From contig PHBE01000015.1 of assembly GCA_002841885.1 (NCBI GenBank), forward strand, positions 34,936-98,935: a stretch of 64,000 bases of DNA. The letters run 5' to 3'. A program made the position numbers and the translations under genes. Below the pieces are notes generated by a model. That model was not told the DNA's origin, made no database searches, and saw nothing but the letters and a program-made list of their open reading frames with translations. This document shows positions 44,968 to 53,739 of the stretch, piece after piece; the first letter of the stretch is position 1, and every line of letters begins with the position of its first letter. The stretch is from Deltaproteobacteria bacterium HGW-Deltaproteobacteria-18. Lineage in GTDB: Bacteria; Desulfobacterota; Desulfovibrionia; Desulfovibrionales; Desulfomicrobiaceae.

Positions 44968-46320
44968 CTACAAATACCCATACCCAACCGGGCATTCGTC
45001 CTGGCTCTTCTCCAAAACCGCATTTACCAGCATGTCGTAGAGGGACAGCGCGCCTTCGTAACCGACATGCAGGATCCGCTGTCCGCCAAAGCGGTCATGG
45101 ATGGGGAAACCGACCCGGATGAGCGGAATGTTTGACGCCCGGGCCATCTTGTAGCCCTTGCTGTGGCCGACCAGCAGATCGGGAGCCAGGTCGGCGGCCT
45201 CTTCCTCGATATCCTTGAAATCGGCACCGCTCCTGATCACGGGCATGGTCACGCAGACATCGCCGAGCGCATCGATCACCGCTTCGCCGAAGCGCTCGCC
45301 CTGGGTGCCGGTGGCGGCCAGGACCGGCTGGATGCCGATCTCGCCCAGAAAGGAGCACATGGCGATGACGAAATCCTCTTCGCCGTAAACCACGGCGCGC
45401 TTGCCGAAAATGTACTTGTGACCGTCGACCATGGCATCCAGCAGCCTGCCTCGGTCGAAGGCGTCCTTCTCAGGCATGTCGCAACCCGCAAACTCGCTCA
45501 GGGTGTCCATGAAGGCGTCCGTGGCTCTCAGGCCGATGGGGATCATGGTCTTGCGGGCCGGAACGCCGAATTTGCGCTCCAGCACTGCGGAAGCCGACTC
45601 CGTCAGGCCTCCGGACATGCCGAACTCGATGGTCCCGGCCGCACCGCCCATGGCCCGGATATCGGCCACGGGCGTGCCGCCGTCGGGCAGGGAGTGATAA
45701 TCGTCCCAGATCACGCCATCCATGGTCCTCGACAGGTCGGGGAGCATGGTAAAACGCACGCCGGACCGTTCGCCAAGTTCGCGCAAGAAGCGGTAATCCG
45801 CCGGAGACAGGAAGCCGGGCAGCAGGTTCACGCCGTCGTGGGGCGTCCCCCGCTCCTTGACGACCTGATCGGCCAGGGAGCGCACCGCCGCGTGCCAGCC
45901 TTCCATGTGCGTGCCCGAGTAGCTGGGGGTGGCGACATGAACCAGCTCAGGCAGCGGCAGGTCAGCAAATTCTTCACGAAATTCGAACAGATAGCGACCA
46001 ACATCATCGCCGATGGTCTCGGTCAGGCAGGTCGTGGCCACGCCGACCAGATCCACATCGTACTTGCGCATGACGTTCAAAATGCCCTTCTTGAGGTTCG
46101 GTCCGCCGCCGTAGACCGCGCTCTTCTCGCCCAGGGCCGAGGAGGCGATGTCCACTGGTTCGCGGTAATGACTGATGATATAGCGGCGCATGTAGGTCGC
46201 GCAGCCCTGGGAGCCGTGCAGAAAGGGGACGGCGTTCTCGATGCCCTTGAAAACCAGGGCCGCGCCCATGGGCGTGCACATCTTGCAGGCATTGGTGGTG
46301 GAAACGTAAGTGTTAGCCAT
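44968..46320 (-). CDS. nifN: Nitrogenase FeMo-cofactor scaffold protein NifN
   Basis: Partner of NifE in the NifEN scaffold on which the cofactor matures. The protein has 450 residues; N-terminal cluster cysteines are in NACKMCTP, GSQGCATYMRRY and TTCLTETIGDD, which form the 4Fe-4S sites of the nitrogenase-like fold. The start overlaps the nifE stop by 8 bp. It is distinguishable from NifK by length and by the order of genes. Confidence 0.94.
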   Translation of the reverse strand: MANTYVSTTNACKMCTPMGAALVFKGIENAVPFLHGSQGCATYMRRYIISHYREPVDIASSALGEKSAVYGGGPNLKKGILNVMRKYDVDLVGVATTCLTETIGDDVGRYLFEFREEFADLPLPELVHVATPSYSGTHMEGWHAAVRSLADQVVKERGTPHDGVNLLPGFLSPADYRFLRELGERSGVRFTMLPDLSRTMDGVIWDDYHSLPDGGTPVADIRAMGGAAGTIEFGMSGGLTESASAVLERKFGVPARKTMIPIGLRATDAFMDTLSEFAGCDMPEKDAFDRGRLLDAMVDGHKYIFGKRAVVYGEEDFVIAMCSFLGEIGIQPVLAATGTQGERFGEAVIDALGDVCVTMPVIRSGADFKDIEEEAADLAPDLLVGHSKGYKMARASNIPLIRVGFPIHDRFGGQRILHVGYEGALSLYDMLVNAVLEKSQDECPVGYGYL

Positions 46321-47719
46321 TGACGGCCTCCTTGGTGGTACAGGTCACGCGATTGGTTCCGGCCGGGCGCGTCGCGCTCCGCCGGGGCATGAAGCGCCAG
46401 ATCGGGCTCATGACCGAGGCGTGGATCTCCCTTGCGAAATTGTACATGCCGATGAAGCCTTCCAGCGCAATCTTGCGCTCGTGATTGTGATCGCAGAAGC
46501 CGACGCCCAGCTTGTAGGCAATGGGCCGTTCCTTGACTCCGCCGACAAACACGTCCACATCCTTCTCTTTTATGAACTGGGCCAGTTCGAGGGGGTTGGT
46601 GTCATCGACGATGATGGTCCCGGGATCGGAGATGGCGGCCAGCTCCTTGTAGTCTTCCTCGGTCCCGGTCTGGGAGCCGACTACGACCACCGACATGCCC
46701 AGATGCCTGAAGGCCTTGACCAGCGAGAAGGCCTTGAAGGATCCGCCCACATACATGGCCACCTTCTTGCCTTCGAGATCGCGGCGCAGCTCGGCCAGCT
46801 TCGGCATCAGCACGGAGAGCTCCTCGCGCACCAGAGCCACGGTCTTGGCCTTTATTTCCGGGTCCTGGTCCGCAAAAAAATCGGCCACCTTGTAGAGTGA
46901 ATCGGCCATGTCCTCCACGCCAAGGTAGGATACCCGCTGGTAGGGAATGCCGTATTTCTCCTCCATCATCTTGGCGAGTTCCATGGTCGCACCGGAGCAC
47001 TGCACCAGATTGAGCGCGGCGCCATGACAGCGCCGTATGTCGTCCACCCGCCCATCGCCGGTGATGTTGGCCACGGTCTCGACCCCCATTTTCTTGAAAT
47101 ATTCGCGCACTATCCATGTTTCACCCGCCAGGTTGAAGTCTCCGAGGATGTTCACGCTCTTGGGCGAGATGCCCTTGGTGTCGCCCGTGCCCACAAGCCG
47201 GAACATGGCCTTGCAGGCGGCGGCGTATCCTTCGCGCTTGTTGCCCTTGAAGCCTTCGCTCATGACCGGCAGGACCGTGATGCCCGTGTCCTCGGAGACA
47301 CGGCGGCACACGGCCTCCAGATCGTCACCGATGAGGCCGACGATGCAGGTCGAATAGACGAAGGCGGCCCTGGGATTGTGCAGGCTGATGAGCTCGCGCA
47401 GGGAGGCTTCGAGCTTCTTCTCGCCGCCGAAGATGACGTCCATTTCCTGCAGGTCCGTGGAAAAGCTCAGGCGATGCAGCTGCGGGCCTGAAGAGATGGC
47501 CCCCCGGATGTCCCAGGTATAGGTGGCGCAACCGATGGGCCCGTGCACGAGATGCAGGGCGTCGGCGATGGGGTAGAGCACCACCCGTGAACCGCAAAAC
47601 ACGCAGGCCCGCTGGCTGACCGCGCCGGCCAGGCTGGGGCGGTTGCACGCCATGGCGAAAGGTTCTTCGCCGATGCGGTGCATCTGGCTTTTCCGTTCTT
47701 CGAGTATGGTCTTGTTCAT
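46313..47719 (-). CDS. nifE: Nitrogenase FeMo-cofactor scaffold protein NifE
   Basis: Protein of 468 residues, partner of NifN. Conserved cysteines are in ACVFCGSRVV, HGPIGCATYTWD and STCIVGLIGDD; further features are FSTDLQEMDVIFGGEKKL and GGSFKAFS. The ATG at 47719 has AAGGAGCACACC upstream; a longer frame is not supported. It is preceded by a hairpin-bearing gap of 170 bp after the ferredoxin gene. Confidence 0.95.
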   Translation of the reverse strand: MNKTILEERKSQMHRIGEEPFAMACNRPSLAGAVSQRACVFCGSRVVLYPIADALHLVHGPIGCATYTWDIRGAISSGPQLHRLSFSTDLQEMDVIFGGEKKLEASLRELISLHNPRAAFVYSTCIVGLIGDDLEAVCRRVSEDTGITVLPVMSEGFKGNKREGYAAACKAMFRLVGTGDTKGISPKSVNILGDFNLAGETWIVREYFKKMGVETVANITGDGRVDDIRRCHGAALNLVQCSGATMELAKMMEEKYGIPYQRVSYLGVEDMADSLYKVADFFADQDPEIKAKTVALVREELSVLMPKLAELRRDLEGKKVAMYVGGSFKAFSLVKAFRHLGMSVVVVGSQTGTEEDYKELAAISDPGTIIVDDTNPLELAQFIKEKDVDVFVGGVKERPIAYKLGVGFCDHNHERKIALEGFIGMYNFAREIHASVMSPIWRFMPRRSATRPAGTNRVTCTTKEAVNG

Positions 47720-47816
47720 GGTGTGCTCCTTGGGGCGGTGTCGCTGTGTTACCGCCCGAAAATTCATCTTTCGCAAGCCGCTTGGCCCATCGATCCAAAA
47801 AAATGTCTTCATGGAA

Positions 47817-47865
47817 CCCGAATCCGCCGCAAGGCTGATGGAGGAAACCCTCCGGCGGATTCGGG
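47817..47865 (-). repeat. Intercistronic palindrome between fdx and nifE
   Basis: Perfect 13-bp arms (47817-47829 and 47853-47865) with an inner GAGG-AAAC-CCTC hairpin. On the nif transcript it would fold into a long stem. Seven T residues follow about 13 nt beyond, so partial termination or RNA stabilisation is possible. Confidence 0.65.
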
Positions 47866-47888
47866 ACAAAAAATCAATCCGTCAAAAC

Positions 47889-48191
47889 CTAGCCCAGATG
47901 GTATTCGGCGCAGGGTTCGCCCGCTTCGATCCCGTCCAGGATGGCGTCGATGGCCTCTTCGCTGTTCACGCCGCCGAACCACCAGTTGTCGGGCTGGACG
48001 ACCATGATCGGGCCCTTTTCGCACAGCTTCATGCAGCCCGTGGCCGTGATCAGGATGTCGAGGCCGCGAGCCAGGATCTCTTCTTCCATGTACTGCAAAA
48101 AACCGTCGGTCTGCTTGAAGCAGACGCCCTTGGGGTCTCCCCCGACGCGAAAGCTCTGGCAAACGAGAATCTGTTTTTCGGGAATGGCCAT
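47889..48191 (-). CDS. Thioredoxin-like 2Fe-2S ferredoxin in the nif operon
   Basis: Protein of 100 residues of the thioredoxin-like [2Fe-2S] ferredoxin family. Cysteines are in VCQSFRVGG (near 11), KGVCFKQ (near 24), TGCMKLC (near 53-57), a spacing typical of this family; related proteins are coded in nif regions of other diazotrophs. It probably supplies electrons for nitrogenase or cofactor assembly. The ATG at 48191 has TTTGGAGACAGAT before it. Confidence 0.85.
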   Translation of the reverse strand: MAIPEKQILVCQSFRVGGDPKGVCFKQTDGFLQYMEEEILARGLDILITATGCMKLCEKGPIMVVQPDNWWFGGVNSEEAIDAILDGIEAGEPCAEYHLG

Positions 48192-48207
48192 ATCTGTCTC
48201 CAAATTT

Positions 48208-48570
48208 TTAAGAATTATTTTCCGCCGGAGAATCTGCCGAACCATAGAGCTGGCGCACCAGGCTGAGCACGAAGCCTTCGGCCTCGATGACCGTGAGGCC
48301 CCGGGCGGCCAGAATTTCAAGAGGCTTTGGCCCTATGCTTGCGACCAGCAGGTAGGCGCAGTCGCTCAAGACCTCGGCCACCCCTTCCCAGCGGACGTTG
48401 CCGCCGCCGGGAGCCGGCGCCGGACGGGTTCCGATGAGTCCGACCATGCCCTGGTCACGGCCATAGATCCTGAATTCCCGGACATGGCCCAGGTGCAAGT
48501 CCACGGTCTTGCCGGTACTGCTGGCCACGGCCACCAGCGGGCGATTTGGAGGGGGAGGCGCGAAAGTCAT
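48208..48570 (-). CDS. nifX: NifX/NafY-like cofactor-binding protein
   Basis: Protein of 120 residues, with the dinitrogenase iron-molybdenum cofactor biosynthesis domain (VAVASSTGKTVDLHLGHVREFRIY near the start, ILAARGLTVIEAEGF near the end). The same domain forms the C-terminus of NifB in this operon. It may bind NifB-co or FeMo-co during transfer. It lies between nifK and the ferredoxin, with GGAG before its ATG. Confidence 0.82.
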   Translation of the reverse strand: MTFAPPPPNRPLVAVASSTGKTVDLHLGHVREFRIYGRDQGMVGLIGTRPAPAPGGGNVRWEGVAEVLSDCAYLLVASIGPKPLEILAARGLTVIEAEGFVLSLVRQLYGSADSPAENNS

Positions 48571-48588
48571 GATCCTGCTCCTTCAAAA

Positions 48589-48610
48589 GGCGGCGGGTCC
48601 TCCCGCCGCC
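48589..48610 (-). repeat. Intercistronic hairpin between nifK and nifX
   Basis: A perfect 9-bp GC stem GGCGGCGGG/CCCGCCGCC with loop TCCT directly after nifK, with TTTT following on the minus strand. It is a candidate attenuator or 3'-end stabiliser of the nifHDK mRNA. Confidence 0.65.
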
Positions 48611-48620
48611 GGGCATCTAG

Positions 48621-49997
48621 CTAATAGACAAGTTCAAACTTCTCTTCCGTTTCATCACGATCCGAGCGGGTCAGCAGGAGATCGAGAATCCTGGTCAGCA
48701 TGTGCAACCCGCCCTTGTACCCGACTGTCGGAAAATACTGATGTCCGACGCGATCGTAGATGGGGAACCCGAAGCGCAGGAACGGGATGTCCTCGTCGCG
48801 GGCGATGTACTTGCAGTAGGAGTTGCCGATGATCAGATCCACGGGCTCGTTCTTGATCCACTGGTGCAGGAGGAACATGTCCCCCCCGGCCTTGACGTTG
48901 GCCTTGTAACCGGCCTCGGCCGTGATCTCCTCGATGCGCTTCTCGAACTTGTTGCCGGGGGTTCCGGTAACGATGTGCACGGGCTTCATGTCGATGGAAG
49001 CCAGGAACTCGGTCAGGGCGATGACCTGATCCGGATCGCCGACCAGGGCCACTTTCTTGCCGTGGAAGTACTGGTGCATGTCGGAGATCAGATCGACCAG
49101 CTGACCGCGCTCAAACGCGATGGTATCGGGCACGCTGACGCCCGCGACCTTGCGCAGGGTGTCGATGAAGCGGTCCGTGGCCTTGAGGCCAAACGGCATG
49201 TCGAGCACGGTGCAGGGCACCTTGCACTGGGTGTCGAGCCAGCGTGCAGCGTCGGCCGAGCACCATTCGCCAAGGGCCAAAGTGCCGATGGCGTCGCCTG
49301 AAGCAACAAGGTCGGCGACCGGAGTGCCGCCGTCGGGGAACATCTTGTATTCGCCGGTCAGAGCGCCGTTCAGCACGCCGGAAGTGTCCGGGAAGAGGAT
49401 GATGTCAAGGCCCATGAGGGTGGCCATGCGTCTGACTTCATCCATGTCCGAAGGTTCGACCCAGCCGGGGATGATGTTCACGCGGCCGTTCTTCTTGCCG
49501 GTGTTCACGGCAAAGCCCTTGGCCATGCCCTTGACCATGTTGGAGAAGCCGGTGACGTGCGAGCCGACGTAGCTGGGCGTGTTGGCGTAGATCACGTGCT
49601 TGCCCTCAGGCACCTTGCCACTCTTTTTGGCCTTGTCTGTCATCTGCGGCAGGTCGTCGCCGATGGTCTCGGACAGGCAGGTGGTGTGCACGGCGATGAC
49701 ATCGGGTTCGTAGACGGTGAAGATGTTCTCGATGGCCGAGACCAGGTTCGCACCGCCGCCAAAGACCGAAGCACCTTCGGTGAAGGAACTGGTGGCGGCC
49801 GAAACAGGCTCCTTGTAGTGCCGGGTCAGGGAGCTGCGGTGGTAGGCGCAGCAGCCCTGGGAACCGTGGGAATGCGGCAGGCATCCGTGAATGCCCAGCG
49901 CCGCGTACATGGCACCGATGGGCTGGCAGGTCTTGGCCGGGTTGATGGCCAGGGCGCTGCGTTCCTTTATTTCTTTGGGGGTATGTCTAAGTAGCAT
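48621..49997 (-). CDS. nifK: Nitrogenase molybdenum-iron protein beta chain NifK
   Basis: Protein of 458 residues. P-cluster cysteines are in KTCQPIGAMYAALG, HGSQGCCAYHRS and HTTCLSETIGDD, the last with the P-cluster serine next to the cysteine. It lacks the N-terminal extension of about 50 residues seen in Azotobacter-type NifK, which puts it with the shorter NifK of anaerobes. It starts 12 bp after nifD. Confidence 0.96.
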   Translation of the reverse strand: MLLRHTPKEIKERSALAINPAKTCQPIGAMYAALGIHGCLPHSHGSQGCCAYHRSSLTRHYKEPVSAATSSFTEGASVFGGGANLVSAIENIFTVYEPDVIAVHTTCLSETIGDDLPQMTDKAKKSGKVPEGKHVIYANTPSYVGSHVTGFSNMVKGMAKGFAVNTGKKNGRVNIIPGWVEPSDMDEVRRMATLMGLDIILFPDTSGVLNGALTGEYKMFPDGGTPVADLVASGDAIGTLALGEWCSADAARWLDTQCKVPCTVLDMPFGLKATDRFIDTLRKVAGVSVPDTIAFERGQLVDLISDMHQYFHGKKVALVGDPDQVIALTEFLASIDMKPVHIVTGTPGNKFEKRIEEITAEAGYKANVKAGGDMFLLHQWIKNEPVDLIIGNSYCKYIARDEDIPFLRFGFPIYDRVGHQYFPTVGYKGGLHMLTRILDLLLTRSDRDETEEKFELVY

Positions 49998-50009
49998 GAT
50001 TATTTCCTC

Positions 50010-51650
50010 TTATTCCCAGACGTACGTGGCAGACAGTTCCGGGTTTTCCTGCCAGGGGGCCTTCATGTAACTCCAGACCTTGCTGTTCACGAGGCGGTCG
50101 ATCTCATGATAGAAGTTGACCGCGCCCTGAAAACCGGCATAGGGGCCGCCGGAATCGTAGCTGTGCAGCTGCTTCATGGGTATGCCCAGCTTCTGGATGG
50201 AGAACTTTTCCTTGATGCCCGCGCAGAAAACATCGGGTTTGATGATTTCGACCAGCTTTTCGGCCTCGTACTGGTTGAGATCGTCGATAACGAGGGTCTG
50301 ATGATCCATGTCCGGGATCAGGCCGTCGTATTCCTTGAACTTCAGTCCGGCGGCTTCGAGCTTCGCCATCTCCTCGGAAGTCTTGCGCGGGGCGTAACGA
50401 TTCTCGTCCGCCTTGACCTCGATTTCCTCGATGTTGCGGCTGTCGGCGTCGACCTTCAGACCCGGGATGACCTGGCGGCCTTCGTAGTCGTCGCGGTGGG
50501 CGAATTCGTAGCCTGCGGCCAGGGTCTTCATGCCCATCTCGGCAAAAAGATCCTGATAATGATGGGCGCGGGAGCCACCGACGAAGAGCATGGCCGTCTT
50601 GCCCTTGGTACGGGGCAGCACGTCGTCTATGACAGCGTCAACGGCGGGCATTTCCTCGGCGATGACTTCTTCCACGCGAGCGGTCAGGCCCGGATCACCG
50701 AAGTATTCCGCGATCTTGCGCAGGGACTTGGCCGTGGACTTGGCGCCGATGAAGTTGACCTTGATCCACGGGATGCCGAACTTGGTTTCGAGCATGTCGG
50801 CCACGTAGTTGATGGAACGGTGGCACATGACCGCGGACAGATCGGCTTTGTGCGCCGAAGCGAACTGGTCGTAGGTCGAGTTGCCGGAAAAGGTGGAGAT
50901 GTTGGTGATGCCGCATTTCTTGAGTATGCGGTCGATCTCGAACCCGTCTCCGCCGATGTTGTATTCGCCCAGAAGGTTGATCTTGAACTCGCCGGGTTTC
51001 TCGGCATCGTTCTCTCCCACCACTTCGCTGAAGATCTTGTTGTTGGCGATGTGGTGACCGGCGGACTGGCTGACGCCCTTGTATCCCTCGCAGCTGAAGG
51101 CAAAGACGTTGCAGTCGCCGAACTGGGCCTTCATCTTGCGGGCCACGGCGTGGATGTCGTCGCCGATGAGCCCAACGGGACAGGTGGCGAAGATGGCGAT
51201 GGCCTTGGGGTGGAAGAGGTCGTAGGCTTCCTGGATGGCAGCCTGCAGCTTCTTCTCGCCGCCGAAGATGATGTCCTGGTCCTGCATGTCCGTGGAAAAG
51301 CAGTACGGCATGAAGTTCTCGTCGCCCTCGCCCGACGCGTCGGTCTGGTTACGGCGGGTCAGCCAGGAGTAGAAACCGCAGCCGATGGGGCCGTGGGTGA
51401 TGTTGACGATGTCGCGGGTGGGCCCCAGGATGACGCCCTTGCAGCCTGCGTAGGTGCAGCCGCGCATGGTGATTATGCCTGGAATGGTGCGCACGTTGGC
51501 GGATATTTCAGGGGTCTCGTTGCCCAGGGCCTCGTTGACGAGGATCTGGGAGGCGCGCTTTCTGGCCACCTTGGGCGGATACTTGGCGAGCATGTCCGCT
51601 TTTACGTCGGTGGGCGTCCAGTTGACGAGCTTCTTGGCAGATGATGGCAT
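50010..51650 (-). CDS. nifD: Nitrogenase molybdenum-iron protein alpha chain NifD
   Basis: Protein of 546 residues carrying the FeMo-cofactor. P-cluster cysteines are in RGCTYAGCKG, HGPIGCGFYSW and ATCPVGLIGDD; the cofactor cysteine is in VMCHRSINY and the cofactor histidine in MKQLHSYD. An insertion of about 50 residues after the AAGYEFAHRDDYEG segment resembles that of clostridial NifD. The ATG at 51650 is used because AAGGAG lies before it; the frame extends 10 codons upstream. nifI2 precedes it by 45 bp. Confidence 0.96.
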   Translation of the reverse strand: MPSSAKKLVNWTPTDVKADMLAKYPPKVARKRASQILVNEALGNETPEISANVRTIPGIITMRGCTYAGCKGVILGPTRDIVNITHGPIGCGFYSWLTRRNQTDASGEGDENFMPYCFSTDMQDQDIIFGGEKKLQAAIQEAYDLFHPKAIAIFATCPVGLIGDDIHAVARKMKAQFGDCNVFAFSCEGYKGVSQSAGHHIANNKIFSEVVGENDAEKPGEFKINLLGEYNIGGDGFEIDRILKKCGITNISTFSGNSTYDQFASAHKADLSAVMCHRSINYVADMLETKFGIPWIKVNFIGAKSTAKSLRKIAEYFGDPGLTARVEEVIAEEMPAVDAVIDDVLPRTKGKTAMLFVGGSRAHHYQDLFAEMGMKTLAAGYEFAHRDDYEGRQVIPGLKVDADSRNIEEIEVKADENRYAPRKTSEEMAKLEAAGLKFKEYDGLIPDMDHQTLVIDDLNQYEAEKLVEIIKPDVFCAGIKEKFSIQKLGIPMKQLHSYDSGGPYAGFQGAVNFYHEIDRLVNSKVWSYMKAPWQENPELSATYVWE

Positions 51651-51695
51651 GATGTTCTCCTTCGTGTGTCCTGGTTTCAATGGATGAAACCGGCT

Positions 51696-52070
51696 CTATT
51701 CAATGGACTTGGCGCCCTTTTCTCCGGTCCTGACCCGCACCGCGTCGATCATGGGCAAAACGAAAATCTTGCCGTCGCCGGGCTGGCCGGTCCTGTTGGT
51801 ATCGGTGATGACCTTGACCACTTCGGACACCAGATCGTCGGTGACCACGACGGTCAGCATGCGTTTGGGGTAAAGCTTGCCCTTCTCACCCAGCACGGCC
51901 ACCGCTTCCTCGATTCCCTTCCTGGCCCCTTCAAGAGGCTTCACGTCCACCAGGCCCTTGCCGCGACCAAATGCTTCGTGGGCGAAGAAAGCGACCACGC
52001 CCGCGTCCTGCAAAGCTTTCTTGGTCTTGTTCATCATGTTCATGCGGATGACCGCGATCACTTCTTTCAT
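51696..52070 (-). CDS. nifI2: PII-family nitrogenase regulator NifI2
   Basis: GlnB-like protein of 124 residues. In methanogens and some bacteria NifI1 and NifI2 form a complex that blocks nitrogenase directly when ammonia is present and is relieved by 2-oxoglutarate. Family elements visible are MKEVIAVIRMNMMNKTKKAL at the start and TVVVTDDLVSEVVKVI followed by GKIFVLPMIDAVRVRTGEKG. It lies between nifI1 (2 bp upstream) and nifD, the position expected for the pair. Confidence 0.92.
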   Translation of the reverse strand: MKEVIAVIRMNMMNKTKKALQDAGVVAFFAHEAFGRGKGLVDVKPLEGARKGIEEAVAVLGEKGKLYPKRMLTVVVTDDLVSEVVKVITDTNRTGQPGDGKIFVLPMIDAVRVRTGEKGAKSIE

Positions 52071-52072
52071 GA

Positions 52073-52414
52073 CTATGCTCCTGCGGGGGCGCTGTCACAG
52101 ATACCGGAGCTGATGGTGTACACGTCGCCCACCTCGCTCACGAAAATCTTGCCGTCGCCGAATGCGCCCTTGGCCCCGCTGCGCGCAGCCTTCATGATCA
52201 CGCTGATGACAAAGTCCTTGTCCTCGGCCTTGACCACGCTCATGAGCATGGTCTTGGGGATCTCGTCGTAGGTCACTTCGCCGATCTTGATGCCGCGCTG
52301 CTTGCCGCGACCGGCCACGGAATATTTGGTCACCGCCGGAAAACCTGCATCCATGAGGGCTGCGAGGACATCATCGGACTTTTCGGGGCGTACGATTGCT
52401 CTGACCATGATCAT
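52073..52414 (-). CDS. nifI1: PII-family nitrogenase regulator NifI1
   Basis: GlnB-like protein of 113 residues with VRAIVRPEKSDDVLAAL at the N-terminus, the T-loop area GRGKQRGIKIGEVTYDEIPK and GDGKIFVSEVGDVYTI. It is the partner of NifI2 and separated from it by only 2 bp. An AGGAGA site precedes the ATG. A long palindrome lies between nifH and this gene. Confidence 0.92.
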   Translation of the reverse strand: MIMVRAIVRPEKSDDVLAALMDAGFPAVTKYSVAGRGKQRGIKIGEVTYDEIPKTMLMSVVKAEDKDFVISVIMKAARSGAKGAFGDGKIFVSEVGDVYTISSGICDSAPAGA

Positions 52415-52473
52415 ATGTTTTCTCTCCTTTGTTTTTTTCTATAACTGTCTTTATTCTTTAACTTTCGCACCAA

Positions 52474-52594
52474 GGTCGTTCAAAAATTCGTTGTGGCAAG
52501 GCGCGAGTCGAATTTGAGGGGTGAAGTGTAGCCGACTACATGAGCCCCTCAAATTCGGGGAGCAACGCAGTCCAGAACGGATTTTTGGACGACC
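52474..52594 (-). repeat. Long imperfect palindrome between nifH and nifI1
   Basis: Outer arms GGTCGTTCAAAAATTCGTT (52474-52492) and AACGGATTTTTGGACGACC (52576-52594) are complementary except for two positions that can pair G-T. Inner arms CGAATTTGAGGGG (52509-52521) and CCCCTCAAATTCG pair perfectly, and a GTAG-CCGA-CTAC hairpin is at the tip. The whole 121-bp element would fold into one long stem right after the nifH stop codon. No T-run follows, so it is more likely a stability/processing element or a REP-like sequence than a terminator. Confidence 0.75.
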
Positions 52595-52596
52595 GC

Positions 52597-53439
<843 letters not shown>

Positions 53440-53490
53440 TTATGTGAGAGTTTTTGGTGTAGTTGTGTGCCCTACCTGAACCTCCCTAGG

Positions 53491-53505
53491 GCAACGCGCG
53501 TGCCA
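53491..53505 (-). promoter_or_regulatory. Sigma-54 promoter of the nifH operon
   Basis: Minus-strand -24 element TGGCACG (53499-53505), spacer of four and -12 element TTGC (53491-53494) match the RpoN consensus exactly. Transcription would start near 53479, about 50 bp ahead of the nifH ATG. Confidence 0.85.
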
Positions 53506-53696
53506 AAAAGCGCAATAACTCATAAATATCTGAAAATATGAGTGAAAACAAAAGAGACGCCCAGCAGGACACCCGGATTCCTACACAAACAACAAACACA
53601 AAAATGTAGGTTGGGACATTCCTGTCAGCATAGCCATGGCCCTCCCTGAAAAGGACAAAACCTTAAAATTCAGCACAATGAGAAAATCTCAACGCA

Positions 53697-53712
53697 TGGC
53701 ACCGACCGTGCA
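53697..53712 (+). promoter_or_regulatory. Sigma-54 promoter of nifV
   Basis: Plus-strand -24 TGGCACC (53697-53703), spacer of four and -12 GTGCA (53708-53712). Six of seven -24 bases and four of five -12 bases match the RpoN consensus. It lies about 28 bp upstream of the nifV ATG, so the leader would be only about 16 nt. Confidence 0.6.
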
Positions 53713-53739
53713 AAGAGAAGGGCAAACACGGGAGGACGC

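Noticed and set aside
50106..51644. 512-codon plus-strand frame opposite nifD
   Set aside because: Antisense to nifD with no start site or motif; a product of codon bias.
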